The position numbers and the translations under genes were made by a program. Below, one piece after another: positions 26,345 to 37,432 of a stretch of DNA of 64,000 bases. The number at the start of each line of letters is the position of its first letter. Within the stretch, counting starts at the first letter, position 1. The DNA is taken from the NCBI GenBank assembly GCA_949130495.1, contig OX422213.1, forward strand, positions 537,153,467-537,217,466, in the 5' to 3' direction. The stretch comes from Sambucus nigra (taxonomy: Eukaryota; Streptophyta; Magnoliopsida; Dipsacales; Adoxaceae). Under the pieces are notes generated by a model. It had not been told where the DNA came from. It was given only the letters and a program-made list of their open reading frames with translations, and ran no database searches.

Positions 26345-29300
26345 TTACTCAGCACAAATCATACCAATAGATTTTCTTAAAGAAACGAATCTATTAAAAT
26401 CAAGAGGTTTGGTAAATAAATCTGCAAGTTGTAGATCAGTAGAAAGATAATTGATTTCTAATTCCTTGGTTTCAACTAATTCACGAATAAAATGATGTCT
26501 TATTTTAATGTGCTTAGTTCGCGAGTGTTGAACTGGGTTCTTAGAAATGTTAATCGCACTTTGATTATCACAATAGAGATGAAGTGTGGGTTCTAGAATA
26601 CCATAATCACTTAGCATTTGTTTAAGCCATAACAATTGGGCACAACAGCTACCGGCGGCTATGTATTCAGATTCAGCAGTCGAGAGAGATGTGCAGTTCT
26701 GTTTTTTACTACTCCATCCTACCAAGTTATTACCAATATAACAACATGCGCCTGAAGTGCTTTTACTATCATCAGTACACCCAGCCCAATCAGCATCAGT
26801 GTACCCAATAATAGTGCTAGGTGTGTCATTCGTGTACCAAATTCCTAAATTTAGAGTGCCTTTAACATATTTAATTATGCGTTTAACAGCGTTTAAATGG
26901 CTCTCCTTGGGGTTATTTTGATAACGCGCACAAACACAAACAGCATACATGATATCAGGACGCGAGGCAGTCAGATAGAGTAATGTGCCAATCATACTAC
27001 GATATAAGGTAGAGTCTACAGATGTTCCAGTTTCATCTCTAGATAATTTCTCTGTAGTACTCATAGGCGTTTTAGCACTTTTAGCACTCTCGAGGCCAAA
27101 TTTTTTAACTATCTCTAATGCGTACTTAGTCTGCGAAAGAAACAAGCCATCTGGTTGTTGTTTGACTTGGAGACCTAGGAAGAACTGTAACTCCCCCATA
27201 AGGGACATCTGAAATTCCTTACTCATAATTTCAGCAAAAGATTTTACTTCTGAGGTAGAAGTGGATCCAAATATGATATCGTCTACATAGACTTGAGCGA
27301 TAGTAATGTGTTTGCCAAACTGTTTGACAAATAAGGTTTGGTCATTTCCACCTCTTTTGAAACCTTTGTCCAGCAGAAAACTGGACAGTCGCTCATACCA
27401 GGCTCTAGGAGCTTGCTTAAGACCATATAGAGCCTTTTTCAACCGAAATACATGATTAGGATAATTAGGGTCAATGAACCCTTTAGGTTGTTCTACATAG
27501 GTTTCCTCGGCAAGTATTCCATTAAGGAACGCAGATTTAACATCCATTTGATATAATGTAAAATGCATGTGACAAGCTATAGCAAGAAGCAGACGAACTG
27601 ATTCTAAACGAGTAACGGGAGCAAACGTCTCATTAAAATCAAGTCCTTCTATTTGGGAGTAACCTTGAGCAACTAGTCTAGCTTTATTTCTAATTATCAT
27701 CCCATTTTCATCAGTTTTATTTTTGAAAATCCAACGAGTACCAATAACCTTTTTGTGATCAGGACGTGGAACAAGAAACCAAACATCATGAATGACAAAT
27801 TGTAAAAGTTCATCCTGCATAGCAGAAATCCAGTGAGAGTCATTCAATGCCTCATTTACATTCTTTGGTTCCAAAAGAGAAACAAAGCAAGCATAGAGAG
27901 CATAATTTCTAAGTTGGGATCTTGTACGTACTGGTTCACCAGGGTTACCAACTATGTTGTTTATGGGATGATCTTTAGAAACCCAGTTAGGTACTTCAGG
28001 TGACTCAATAGGTAATGAATTATCTATTTTAGAAGAGTCATTTTCTAAAATATTTGACGATTCTTCTTCTATAGTTAATTCACTAGTCTTGCTTTCTACA
28101 GTAGTGTCACTAACAATTACATTTATGGATTCCATTAAGGTTTTAGTGCGAAGATTATACACTCGATAAGCTCTACTGTTAGGTGAATAACCTAAGAATA
28201 TGGCTTTATCTCCTCTACTCTCAAATTTAGATAAGTGTTCCCTATCTTTGCAAACATAGCAGGTACTACCAAAGGTTCTAAGGTACTTAAGATTAGGCTT
28301 TTTATTGTACCAAAGTTCATAAGAGGTTTGTTTCGAATTCTTTCTAAGATAGACTCTATTAATAAGATGGCAGGCTGTACGAATAGATTCTACCCAAAAA
28401 TACTTAGGTAATTTCTTAGCATGGAGCATGACACGTGCCATCTCTTGAAGAGTTCGATTCTTTCTCTCAGCTATTCCATTTTGTTGAGGGGTCTTAGGAG
28501 CACTGAACTCATGTTTGTAACCATTATAGTCACAATATTCTACAATACCAGTGTCTTTGAATTCACCACCTCTATCACTTCTGATTCTATTCACTTGAGT
28601 GTCTTTTTCATTCTCAATCCGTAAGAGAATCTTTAAAAAGGTTTGAAAAGTATCGGATTTTTGTTTTAAGAAAGCTACCCAAGTGAATCTGGTGAAGTCA
28701 TCAACCATAACAAGAATATAACTGTGTCCACAAAGACTAACAGTTTGAGAAGGACCCATTAGGTCCATATGGATGAGTTCTAAGGGATTAGAGGTAAGGA
28801 TATCTTTAACCCTTTTATGAGGTGCTTTAACAATTTTTCCTTCTTGACAGGGACCACAGACAATGTTATGAATAGGTTTAATTTTTGGTATTCCTCTAAC
28901 TATCTGCTGAGAAGACAATTTACTCAAATTTTCATAATTAATGTGACCCATTCTGTTATGCCATATCTCGTTGTCATCCATTCTGGCAACACTACAGATT
29001 TCAGAACTAGACATGACAGTATAACAATTGTCAGGGGTCCTGAATCCTGTAATTAAGCATTCTCCCTTTTCATTTAAAATCTTGCAATTGTTCTTTGAAA
29101 AGGTAACAGTGTAGTTTGAGTCACAGAATTGTGAAATGCTAAGTAAATTAGCCTTAAGACCTTTAACTAAGAGAACATTTTCAAGAAGAGGAAGTCCTTT
29201 TTCTTTAAGGGTTCCTTTGCCTATGATCTGGGATGATATACCATCACCAAAAACAACTTTTCCACCATCAAAATGGGTTTTATTTAAAAGTTTTGTATCA

Positions 29301-31843
29301 TCACCTGTCATATGCTTGGAACATCCAGAATCCAAGTACCAACCAGAAGATGTAAGTTCAGCTTTTAGAGCAGAAACAACAATGTTACATTTCATCTGGG
29401 GTGCTAGATCATCTTTTCTAACCCAAATTGCCCTTGTTTTTAGTTTGCGCTTGTTTGCTCTTATTTGATAAAATTTGCGAGCATTAGATTTTTGTTGAAA
29501 AACATTTTGCGCATGATTTTGAATAAATTTGAATTCTTGAGCATTTGATTTAGAAAAGGTTCTGGTAATTCTTCTAGTAAATGTCCTTTTAGGTTTAGTC
29601 CTTCTATTCCTATAGTTAGAGTTTTTGTCTGGTGGCCTGGGAAGGACATAATTGTTACGACTCCTCCTAGAATAGTTAAAGTTATGATACATAGGAGTGT
29701 TGTAGATAGGTTTAATCAGTCTCCTAGCATAGCAATTATCGAAAGAGTGACCATATATATCACAATAGGAGCAATAAAGATTGCTCAAAATAGGGTTTTC
29801 CTTAGGAAGGTCTCTAATCAAAGATTTTGAGAAATTTTGAGGCTGAATTTTATTCCTAGGTAGCACAGATTTGAAAGCAGGTTCACTTTTCCTAATAGGG
29901 GGGCAGACATATTTTCCCTTTGGTAAACTTTCATGCTTAGAGCAACTTGCATCTTCAGTGTTAGTGTTTTGATGGTCAAACTTAGTTTTTAGAGAATGAA
30001 AGTCTGGACATGTTTCAATAGGTCTTTTGCCTCCTGACACAAACTTGATAGGTTCAACATGTTTAGTTTGTGTCTTCAAATTGGGGCAAAACCCTATTCC
30101 AGTTCTATCATCAGAATTGGTTTTAGATTCAGCAACGAATTCCTCAAAACATTTAGAATTATTTTCAAATTTGGTAAATTTTTTGAAAACAGTTGCTGTC
30201 TTTTCTTTTGTTTGTTCCAATTCTAATAATGTCCCTTTGTATTTTTTCTCCAGAATTTCATTAGCTTCAGTCAAAGTTTTCAGTTTTTCATCAAACACTT
30301 TAACTTCACTGTCATGAGACATGCATTGTGTAGTATACTCTTCAGCATTCAGTTTTACCATTAGGCTTAGATCCTCTAGCTTTTTGGTAAGATCTTTAAC
30401 AATCTTTTCTAGTCTAGTACTTTTCTTAAGAGTTTTAGTATATAGAATGTGAATGTCTGGGAGATCATCATTGTCAGAGTCACTAAGTGAAGTGTGTGAA
30501 GTGACCCCTAAGGTTTCATTTCTTAAACTCACGCACCCATTGACATCAGCAGTATCGATTTCCCTTTGACTCACACACCCCGAGGAAGAGGTATTAATGT
30601 TCTCAGTAAGTAAAGCATCTAAACCAGTTAAAGTATGATTCAAAGCAACAGAACTAGAATTACTAAACTCATCCTCACTATCAAGCATAGGCATATCATC
30701 ATTGTATATGATTTTGGCAAAGAAGGCTAAACAAGGATCAAAACCATCAGATGTCTCAAGTTCCTCATTTTCAGAATCACTTGAGTCATCCCAGGTTTTG
30801 CAGATATTGGCTCTAGAGTGTTTGTTTTGGGCATTTAAATTAACTCTACAGTCTTGAGCTATGTGTCCTAGTTTACCACATCTATAGCATTCAGTCTTCT
30901 TGAGGTCTCTGTGAGGTCTTGTGTTGTCCTTGTTCTGTTTGTCATGAGGTTTGTGATTTGAAGGAGTGGTATAATTAGACTTGCCCTGTCTATTTGCAAC
31001 ACTGTTTCTAAATTTAACAATTTTCTTAAATTGTTTTGTCATTAGGGCAATCTGATTATCTAGACTTTCTAAGTCACAGTCCTCATCAGAATCATTACTA
31101 GAGGTGTTTAACTCAGGTTTAATCATCTTAGAGGTAAAGCTAAGATTGGAATTGGTATGTTTCCTATTAGTGTGGGTCAATTGTTTCTTAAACTCTAATT
31201 CCATTTCCACAGTTCTTAATTTGCTACTGAGTAATTCAGGAGTAAGATTTGTATCACACATCTCCTCAATAGCATATCTTTTATTGTCAAATTTCTGTGG
31301 TAATGATCTCAGAATTTTAGACACAATTTCTTGTCTATCATAAGTTATACCATTGGCATGAAGTCTAGTGACAATATCAGTAAGGTTCATATAGAAATCA
31401 TCGAAAGACTCAGATTCAGACATGATTAAGGTATTATACTGTTGGATTAACATCTGAGTCTTAGCAGCTTTTACCCTAGATTCTCCTTCATGTGCAGTAA
31501 TCAAGGTATCCCATGCTTCCTTGGAAGTGGTACAGGATGAGATTCTCTTGAACTCATGTTCGTTAATAGACATAAATATAGCGTTCTTGCCTTTGTTATT
31601 ATTTCGAGAAACCTGTTTCTCTTCTTGAGTAAACTCACTCAATATTTTCTTAATCCTTTCATTGCTTCCATCAGTGGCTGGTTTAGTTGGATAAAAGTAT
31701 CCATTTTCAATAATATCCCAGACATCATCTCCCAGAGTGCCTTGAATGAAAGCAATCATTCTTACTTTCCAGTAAGAAAAATTGGTTCCATCAAAGACTG
31801 GAGGTCTGGTCAAGTTACCATATCTTTCGTTTTTCTCGTCCAT
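26345..31843 (-). CDS. Copia gag-pol polyprotein, intact, 1,832 aa
   Basis: One uninterrupted frame encodes all core proteins. The N-terminal gag (FDGTNFSYWKVRM near residue 18) is followed by a CCHC knuckle at C319-C322-H327-C332 and an acidic/coiled-coil linker. A second CCHC is at C691-C694-H699-C704. The aspartic protease has DSG at 838-840. Integrase has the H962/H967...C996/C999 zinc site and the D1027, D1090, E1126 triad with 35 residues between the last two. RT contains MDVKSAFLNG (D1434) and YVDD at 1519-1522. RNase H has D1683, E1724 and D1759. The domain order (integrase before RT) is diagnostic of Ty1/copia. The start ATG is 62 bases past the PBS, the first in that frame. There is no frameshift between gag and pol, and all catalytic residues I can name are present. 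The product would form cytoplasmic virus-like particles and insert cDNA into the host genome. Competence is inferred, not shown. Confidence 0.97.
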   Translation of the reverse strand: MDEKNERYGNLTRPPVFDGTNFSYWKVRMIAFIQGTLGDDVWDIIENGYFYPTKPATDGSNERIKKILSEFTQEEKQVSRNNNKGKNAIFMSINEHEFKRISSCTTSKEAWDTLITAHEGESRVKAAKTQMLIQQYNTLIMSESESFDDFYMNLTDIVTRLHANGITYDRQEIVSKILRSLPQKFDNKRYAIEEMCDTNLTPELLSSKLRTVEMELEFKKQLTHTNRKHTNSNLSFTSKMIKPELNTSSNDSDEDCDLESLDNQIALMTKQFKKIVKFRNSVANRQGKSNYTTPSNHKPHDKQNKDNTRPHRDLKKTECYRCGKLGHIAQDCRVNLNAQNKHSRANICKTWDDSSDSENEELETSDGFDPCLAFFAKIIYNDDMPMLDSEDEFSNSSSVALNHTLTGLDALLTENINTSSSGCVSQREIDTADVNGCVSLRNETLGVTSHTSLSDSDNDDLPDIHILYTKTLKKSTRLEKIVKDLTKKLEDLSLMVKLNAEEYTTQCMSHDSEVKVFDEKLKTLTEANEILEKKYKGTLLELEQTKEKTATVFKKFTKFENNSKCFEEFVAESKTNSDDRTGIGFCPNLKTQTKHVEPIKFVSGGKRPIETCPDFHSLKTKFDHQNTNTEDASCSKHESLPKGKYVCPPIRKSEPAFKSVLPRNKIQPQNFSKSLIRDLPKENPILSNLYCSYCDIYGHSFDNCYARRLIKPIYNTPMYHNFNYSRRSRNNYVLPRPPDKNSNYRNRRTKPKRTFTRRITRTFSKSNAQEFKFIQNHAQNVFQQKSNARKFYQIRANKRKLKTRAIWVRKDDLAPQMKCNIVVSALKAELTSSGWYLDSGCSKHMTGDDTKLLNKTHFDGGKVVFGDGISSQIIGKGTLKEKGLPLLENVLLVKGLKANLLSISQFCDSNYTVTFSKNNCKILNEKGECLITGFRTPDNCYTVMSSSEICSVARMDDNEIWHNRMGHINYENLSKLSSQQIVRGIPKIKPIHNIVCGPCQEGKIVKAPHKRVKDILTSNPLELIHMDLMGPSQTVSLCGHSYILVMVDDFTRFTWVAFLKQKSDTFQTFLKILLRIENEKDTQVNRIRSDRGGEFKDTGIVEYCDYNGYKHEFSAPKTPQQNGIAERKNRTLQEMARVMLHAKKLPKYFWVESIRTACHLINRVYLRKNSKQTSYELWYNKKPNLKYLRTFGSTCYVCKDREHLSKFESRGDKAIFLGYSPNSRAYRVYNLRTKTLMESINVIVSDTTVESKTSELTIEEESSNILENDSSKIDNSLPIESPEVPNWVSKDHPINNIVGNPGEPVRTRSQLRNYALYACFVSLLEPKNVNEALNDSHWISAMQDELLQFVIHDVWFLVPRPDHKKVIGTRWIFKNKTDENGMIIRNKARLVAQGYSQIEGLDFNETFAPVTRLESVRLLLAIACHMHFTLYQMDVKSAFLNGILAEETYVEQPKGFIDPNYPNHVFRLKKALYGLKQAPRAWYERLSSFLLDKGFKRGGNDQTLFVKQFGKHITIAQVYVDDIIFGSTSTSEVKSFAEIMSKEFQMSLMGELQFFLGLQVKQQPDGLFLSQTKYALEIVKKFGLESAKSAKTPMSTTEKLSRDETGTSVDSTLYRSMIGTLLYLTASRPDIMYAVCVCARYQNNPKESHLNAVKRIIKYVKGTLNLGIWYTNDTPSTIIGYTDADWAGCTDDSKSTSGACCYIGNNLVGWSSKKQNCTSLSTAESEYIAAGSCCAQLLWLKQMLSDYGILEPTLHLYCDNQSAINISKNPVQHSRTKHIKIRHHFIRELVETKELEINYLSTDLQLADLFTKPLDFNRFVSLRKSIGMICAE

Positions 31844-31904
31844 AATTGATTTTGAGAAAACAGTTTCAGAAACTCAGGATCTTTTTGAAAAAAGTTCACC
31901 AAAT

Positions 31905-31916
31905 GCTCTGATACCA
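31905..31916 (-). other. Primer-binding site (tRNA-iMet type)
   Basis: On the minus strand TGGTATCAGAGC begins two bases after the 5' LTR end. It is complementary to the 3' end of plant initiator methionine tRNA, the usual primer of Ty1/copia elements. Confidence 0.93.
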
Positions 31917-31918
31917 AT

Positions 31919-33926
31919 TGAAATAGCGTTGCCAAAGCCGTTTATGAAAATAAACTATTTAAGCAACTCCGAAAGTTTGTTGAAGAAACTCTTTACTTAA
32001 ATCAAAACTATTTTGAACACAAGATGTGTTAACAAAATTATGTACGAGATATGGACAAGATTTGATAACAAGTTTTAGTAAACAGTTTAAAATGTTTTAA
32101 ACTCAGCACACAAACAGAAAGGGATGAGAAGATGTAGAAATATTGATACTCAGGATTTTTAACGTGGTAAAACCTCAACCTTGAGGAAACATCCACGACT
32201 CCCTCTACGGAGTAAAACAAAAACAATCACTAAAACAAATATATGAGTTACAACCTATTTAACTAACATGCACACAAAAACAAATCTATACAAGTTCAGG
32301 ATTGTACCCTCTGGCGTCCTTAACTTTTCTGCAGATCTTGTTTGTTGATGTAGTTGTCTCAGTTTGTCAACTCTTCTTTGTTCCAGCACTTTACGTCGAC
32401 TTATGTTCACCAAATCTTATAGCCAACACTTTGAGTGTTTGTAGTGTGAAGATGTTTGTGAATGGTGTTCTAAATCACATGCATGCACACACACACACTT
32501 ATTAGTTACAGACGATCCTAACAAATCACATATAAAGTCTATATGCAGTGTATTTGTTATTTTTCTTTCTTACAAAACCAAGAACCTTTTCGACCTTTCA
32601 AAATAACCCAGATTCCACGGAGATCTTGCTTAAGAAATCGGTCAAGACCTTTCTCAATCACTTTTGAAAATATTATGTGGATTGAGAACCCTCCAAGTGC
32701 GAATCCCACTAGGTCAGGTTAGGTTTTGTAAAAACAGAAATAGAAAAACATCTATTGTTGATCTTTGAAAAAAATGTTTTAACAGAAAAGAATCAACAAC
32801 GAAATTCTCAAGATGAGAAATAAATGCAACTAAGTGTTCTGTGACATGAAAAACCTCAGATCTATGATTTCTATTGAAAAAGAAACAAGATCTGAGTCTA
32901 TGTCTAAGTTGGAAATAAGATTTATGAACACAAGGATTTCAGCAACCCAAGATCTCTTAACCAGAACTCTCATAAACCAAAAAAAAACACTAAGGATGGT
33001 GTTTTTGGTTTTGGTGGTTTTTCTGGAGAGGTAAGTAGTTTGGGCTTGAGAAGTGTTTGGACGAAGTTAGGGTTTCTAACTAGGGTTTGGTTTCTCTCTC
33101 TAACTTCTCTCTTCTCCCTTCTCTCTCTTCTCTCTCTCTCTCTCTATTCTCTGAGACTTTGCAAAAATGGCAAAAGCTTTCGAAGGCTGAGATGAAAGGT
33201 CTTTAAATAGGGAGAGGAGAAGATTCCAGAGCCTCGTTCAAAAACAATGGCTGAGATTGAGTCAAGCACCATTGACTGCAATCCAAGGGCTCACAACAGG
33301 CGGTGGATTAAACAGGCTATGATTGGCTAAAGGGATTACACGGGGATCCACTCAAAAGACATGCAGGCCATCGATAAGGATAGATCCAAGGGCTGTAAGC
33401 GTGCGATGGTTTGTCTCAGTAAAGAAACACAGTTTGGTCCAATCAGAAGACAACAGGTGTTGGCCTGTGAACGAAGGTAAACGCGCGTCCCAAAATAATT
33501 ACAAAGCCAACCCTAAAGTCTCTAGCGCTTTCGGTTTCTAACCAGAGTAACTTTAGGCCAATAAACACAACAATCCATATTTATATAATAACCCCAAGAC
33601 TTTATAAATCAAATTTTAATTAAATAAAACCTTGTTTAAAATATGTTTTAAATTCCCAAAAAATTATTAAAAATCAAATTGAGGGATTTAAACACACTCA
33701 CAACATTAAAACACATAGGGGTGCAATATGATATGCAAGAATCAAATTCTAAGTGTGTGAGTGATGGCTATAGTCTTAGGATCATTACATGATAGATAGA
33801 AGAAGAAGCAACCCAATCTCTGAAGCTCTTTGGTTTCTAGGATAGACACTATTTTGTCACAATTTCCAAACTAGATGAGCTCTTATACAGTCTAGACTCA
33901 AATGAGTCAAAAGTATAAGGGCTTCA
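31919..33926 (-). repeat. 5' LTR of the copia element
   Basis: 2,008 bp, matching 24,034-26,041 at an offset of 7,885. All corresponding segments I compared, including four translated stretches, were identical. This is the promoter-bearing copy for the element. Confidence 0.97.
33201..33210 (-). promoter_or_regulatory. Putative TATA box of the copia 5' LTR
   Basis: On the minus strand CTATTTAAAG lies downstream of a purine/pyrimidine-rich stretch. The same site in the 3' LTR is 25,316-25,325. The older solo LTR has CTATTTAGAG at the equivalent place. The assignment rests on motif and position only. Confidence 0.5.
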
Positions 33927-33927
33927 G

Positions 33928-34465
33928 GAACGAGAAGGTAGACTTCACCTATCCCCTAAGCATATCCCAGGTTCCCCACCAGATAAAGAAGATGATTTTA
34001 TTACAGTTAAATATAAAAATAACAGGATGAATAAACGTGGAGAAAAATGAATTTTAATATCCAACTCGAAAGATTAAGATAACCAGTTATGAAAATGATT
34101 AATTGGATATTGTGAAATATCAGGGGCGTGTCTAAAAAAGGATCAATTAATAGATTACAAAGATTAAGAAGAACTCATAATTTGTCCATGTTAGTTATTA
34201 CAGAGACAAAAGTTGCCAAAGTTTCCATAGTGAAGGTAGGGGATTTTTTTTATAAAGATTGGTTTTAATTTAGGTGTGGTCAATGATTCAAACTCCATAT
34301 AGATTTTTTTTAATCATGGGAATACACTATCTTGTCCCAAATGACCCCATGTATAACTATCCGAGTGGATCATACTCAACTTTCTTGTCCAGTTCACATT
34401 TCAATAGTGTATGCCAAGTGTTATAAGGTATAAAGGCGACTCTTCTTTGACATGCAATTCTAAAT
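33928..34465 (+). pseudogene. LINE (L1-like) fragment: ORF1 tail and endonuclease start
   Basis: A frame from 33,928 to the stop at 34,048 ends in a basic tail following DDFITVKYKNN, like the C-terminus of plant L1 ORF1. A second frame opens at ATG 34,089 (MKMINWI, then a stop, then NIRG) and includes ITETKVAK, the N-terminal signature of an apurinic-type endonuclease where E-T-K carries a catalytic glutamate. Further on, with frameshifts and stops, HISIVYAKC matches another conserved endonuclease stretch. RT is not present: homology fades at about 34,460. The copia element inserted just upstream, inside or beside ORF1. This is a dead, truncated copy; the family assignment is from motif recognition. 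Confidence 0.75.
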
Positions 34466-35660
34466 AAAAAAAATAAGAATGATGAGACAAAGAAGAGAGT
34501 CTCACCTTTGCACCCTTAATTTTGTTGACAAGAGGTACCAATCATTGTTCCAAAGTGTATCAACTATGTTTATACAAAACATATACAAATAAATTCATAC
34601 ATGCAGATCAGAAGCATATATATTGAAATTATAAATATGTTCTCAAAGTCATATATGAAAAAAAACATCATACTTACTATAATATGGTTTCAACATTCAT
34701 ATAAAAACAAAAAGTAACTAGAAATTTCGTTCTAAGTTTGAATCATAAAAGTAGAAAAGATCAAGTTCACATGAATAAAGGTGCATTCTCAAAACACCCT
34801 CTAGATATACATGTCCCAATTCCACATTTTTTGGGGGCCTGAACATAATCTCGAGATTAGAGATAATCCCCCATCTAATAAAACAGACTCAAGTGAGGCA
34901 ACTCACTGAGGCAGATCAAGCGAGGTAGCTCAGTATGGAAACTCAAGCGAGGCAGCTCAGCATGGCAGCTCAGCGTGGCGGCCCAGGAAGATATTCCAAC
35001 GATGTAACTGGCAAAGAGGGCTCATCCTTTAGCTTTGTTTTTTTACTTGGTCATGTTGTATACTTTTATACTGTCCACAAGAGATAAAGATTATGATGAT
35101 GTAACGATTATTGCGCTATTCAGTATGAGGTCAAACGATACTCACGAGAGACCAGGCGTGGCAGGGCTTGGGAGATCTTTCATTCTCAATCAGGAGACCT
35201 CGCCATGGGAACTTTAGAGGGATTTTTTTTAGACGATTGAGAAGTGAGGCAACGTTGGGGCTTGTCTTGACCATCTTAGATACACCTGGTAAAACATCGA
35301 AAGACCTTTGATCGTGGAAACTTGGGTGGGGCAGCCTTGAGTTCCATCGTGCGTTGAGTTGTGAACCAAACATCCCTCTAGTTAATGGCACATATACTTT
35401 AGATGATGTCACTAGTCAGCTAAGCAATGTCAAAGTTGAAATTGAGTACACAACTGTGGCATTTTGGACTGTCAAACATTTGGTGAGCCACATCTTTGAT
35501 GATAACCCCCTGACGCGCAGTGGTTAGGCAAAAGGCATTTCTTGGCATTTAATGTTTATGATGTGGAGCTGAATAGTCCATCAGGCATTTAATGTTTATG
35601 ACATAAAGTATAAGGGATGTCTTTCACCGCTGTGAAAGACTAAGGCACCTCGGGAGTGGG
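34466..35660. other. AT-rich DNA and probable 5' part of a Tat LTR
   Basis: No gene is seen. From about 34,890 to 34,990 there is a short GC-richer run of imperfect units around GAGGCAGCTCAG. GGCATTTAATGTTTATGA occurs twice (about 35,547 and 35,584). The 5' LTR of the gypsy element that follows must begin somewhere here, possibly near 34,810-34,840. I could not fix its start because the other LTR is truncated and gives no comparison. Confidence 0.5.
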
Positions 35661-36070
35661 GGGGATTTTCTTTCACAGTCCTTCTCTAGAGATATTATTA
35701 TTAGAGAGAAAGAAGTTATTGCAAATAAGCGCTCTTACTCACCAACCATTATCATTTATTCTGAATCTTTTAATATCTAACCAAAATCTTTCAGGGGTTG
35801 TTAGTGTGTTTGGATGCCTGCTAAGGTGTATTAAGGGTGCTTACTCCTCTCTCCCTTTGACTGAGTTACTTCTGAGTCCCCTCTATTATTGTTTGAGCTA
35901 CTCACGAGTGCATTGTGAATCCAATCTAAGTGTTGACCAAATATAATATTGTGCATTTACTTTTGTTCATTAAAGAGTTTTTGGGTTATCACTTATCACC
36001 ATACCTATAGGGGTTACACCTCAACTAGTACTACGATACTCCCAGGATACAGCGGGACTACCCTCTGACA
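35661..36070 (+). repeat. 3' part of the Tat 5' LTR
   Basis: This matches 52,730-53,124 over about 400 bp with scattered differences (shared blocks such as CTCTCTCCCTTTGACTGAGT and GGGTTATCACTTATCACCAT). It ends in CA two bases before the PBS. Confidence 0.88.
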
Positions 36071-36071
36071 T

Positions 36072-36089
36072 TTGGCAACTCTGCTGGGG
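36072..36089 (+). other. Primer-binding site of the Tat element
   Basis: TTGGCAACTCTGCTGGGG follows the LTR end. It resembles the TGGCGACTC-type sites of Tat elements (tRNA-Arg class), with mismatches expected for an old copy. Confidence 0.6.
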
Positions 36090-36107
36090 AAGTATTCTCC
36101 TAAAAGT

Positions 36108-37432
36108 ATGTCTCGGGATAATATTAACCGTACTCTAGATTTTGATATTATTCAGCGTAATGAATAACAAGCGGAGAGGGATCTGGAGGCTTACAAAGAT
36201 GGGGTTCCTCGGGTGTAGGTGCCCCCAATCCAAATGACAACTGGCATCTCAGGGGTGACACAAGCTTCCATAAGTGCTGGGATGGGACAAGCACGGAAGG
36301 CCCTTTTCATGGGCAAGTTCTTTGAGTTTTTGCAGACTCCCGGTGCTGCAACAATTTTGGGAGGATTTGACCCCAGTTCCTTCGTGACACTAGCAGTGGC
36401 CCTGATGGCCTCCTTGAGCGTAGTCCTAATGGTAGCTGGCCTCATGACGACGATTCGCACACCTGTGCCAACGGTGGGTAAGCTAGGGGCAATGAGCGCC
36501 CTAGAACTGGTGAGAAAACTAGGTATAAAGGGAATCCTTTCTTTGGTATCCATGATCCCGATAGTGGAGAAAACACCTGAATCGGCCTTAGAGGAGATGA
36601 GGAAAAAAATATAGAAGTAGATGCTAAAGATGATAGTAGCTTCTTTACAATCATCTGGAGAGAAGGCATCGATGTATGGTGATTTTCATACGCCTTATCC
36701 TTAAGAATACAATGATGAGACCTACCCGAAGGGATACATTCCTCCCAGATTCGAAAAATACACTGGGAAGGGGGGAACCTGAAAGAGCATATTAAACGCT
36801 CCATCGAACACTTGGGAGCTCATTGTAATAACAAGCAGCTCAAGTTGAGGGAGTTCTCCAAATCCTTGACCGATAAAGACTATACTTGGTAATTCCATGT
36901 AGTGCCAAAAAGTGTTTCAATATAGGAAGAGATGGACGTACTGTTTGTCTCGAAGTTCTTTCTGGAAGAAGTTGAGTTTATGTTGACTCGGTTAGGAAGG
37001 GAGAAGCAAAGACTAGGAGAAGACGTGGTGGTATATGTGCGAAGATTCAGGGAGAGTTCCCTTGATGTGAGGGAGGAGGCCAAAGAGTCCAAGTTCTTAC
37101 AGCTTTACGCTGAAGGTTTGCTCCAAAAGTATATCTGTCACCTTATTAATGAAACATGCGAAGAAAATTTCGCAACATTTATGAAAGCAGTAAGAAATAT
37201 ATCGTTGGTACTTCGGCCAAACTCGATCATAATACCGGGCTTGTTCAGGCAACCGATCCAACCTGGTGCAACATATGGCCAACCCCCATGGGTAGGATAC
37301 ACTAACATAGGTGAAGGGGCTAAGAAGTCAAAGAAAGATAATAAAAGAAAGTTCATAAGAGATAGAGAAGCCCCATCACCACTACCTTGTACTATTGAAG
37401 AGACTATTAGTTTCTACAACACCATAGTCTAA
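36108..37432 (+). pseudogene. Tat gag pseudogene
   Basis: It opens at ATG 36,108 shortly after the PBS but meets a stop within 20 codons, then runs in several frames. The capsid-like retrotransposon gag domain is recognisable: a degraded FEKYTGKG motif near 36,750, then the run 36,932-37,230 with LFVSKFFLEEVEF, a VYVRRFRE stretch and a FLQLYAEGL-type helix. A basic patch (KKSKKDNKRK) follows near 37,320. No clear zinc knuckle was found. In a live element this would form the particle core; here stops and frame changes rule that out. Confidence 0.8.

Larger units (their letters stand above)
24034..33926 (-). mobile_element. Complete Ty1/copia (SIRE-like) LTR retrotransposon
   Basis: This 9,893-bp element is on the minus strand. 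Its LTRs are 24,034-26,041 (3') and 31,919-33,926 (5'), each 2,008 bp, starting TGAAGCCC and ending GCTATTTCA in element orientation. Both flanks carry GGAAC (24,029-24,033 and 33,927-33,931), a perfect 5-bp target duplication. A tRNA-iMet-type PBS, a PPT and one uninterrupted gag-pol frame in the order gag, protease, integrase, RT, RNase H identify Ty1/copia. The long gag, second zinc knuckle and about 2-kb LTRs fit the SIRE lineage. There is no env-like frame: only about 300 bp separate the pol stop from the 3' LTR. The equal LTR lengths and the identical segments I compared argue for recent insertion and possible competence. Confidence 0.97.

Noticed and set aside
26041..26345. An env-like third ORF downstream of pol in the SIRE-like element
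   Set aside because: Only about 300 bp separate the pol stop from the 3' LTR and no long frame is present there.
34812..34840. Exact 5' start of the Tat LTR (TGTCCCAATTCC or TGGGGGCCTGAAC)
   Set aside because: Neither candidate has a 5-bp duplicate matching the sequence after 53,124, and the 3' LTR is truncated, so no start can be assigned.
35656..35946. 96-codon plus-strand open stretch before gag
   Set aside because: It lies in the Tat LTR end, which recurs at 52.7-53.1 kb without an equivalent frame.
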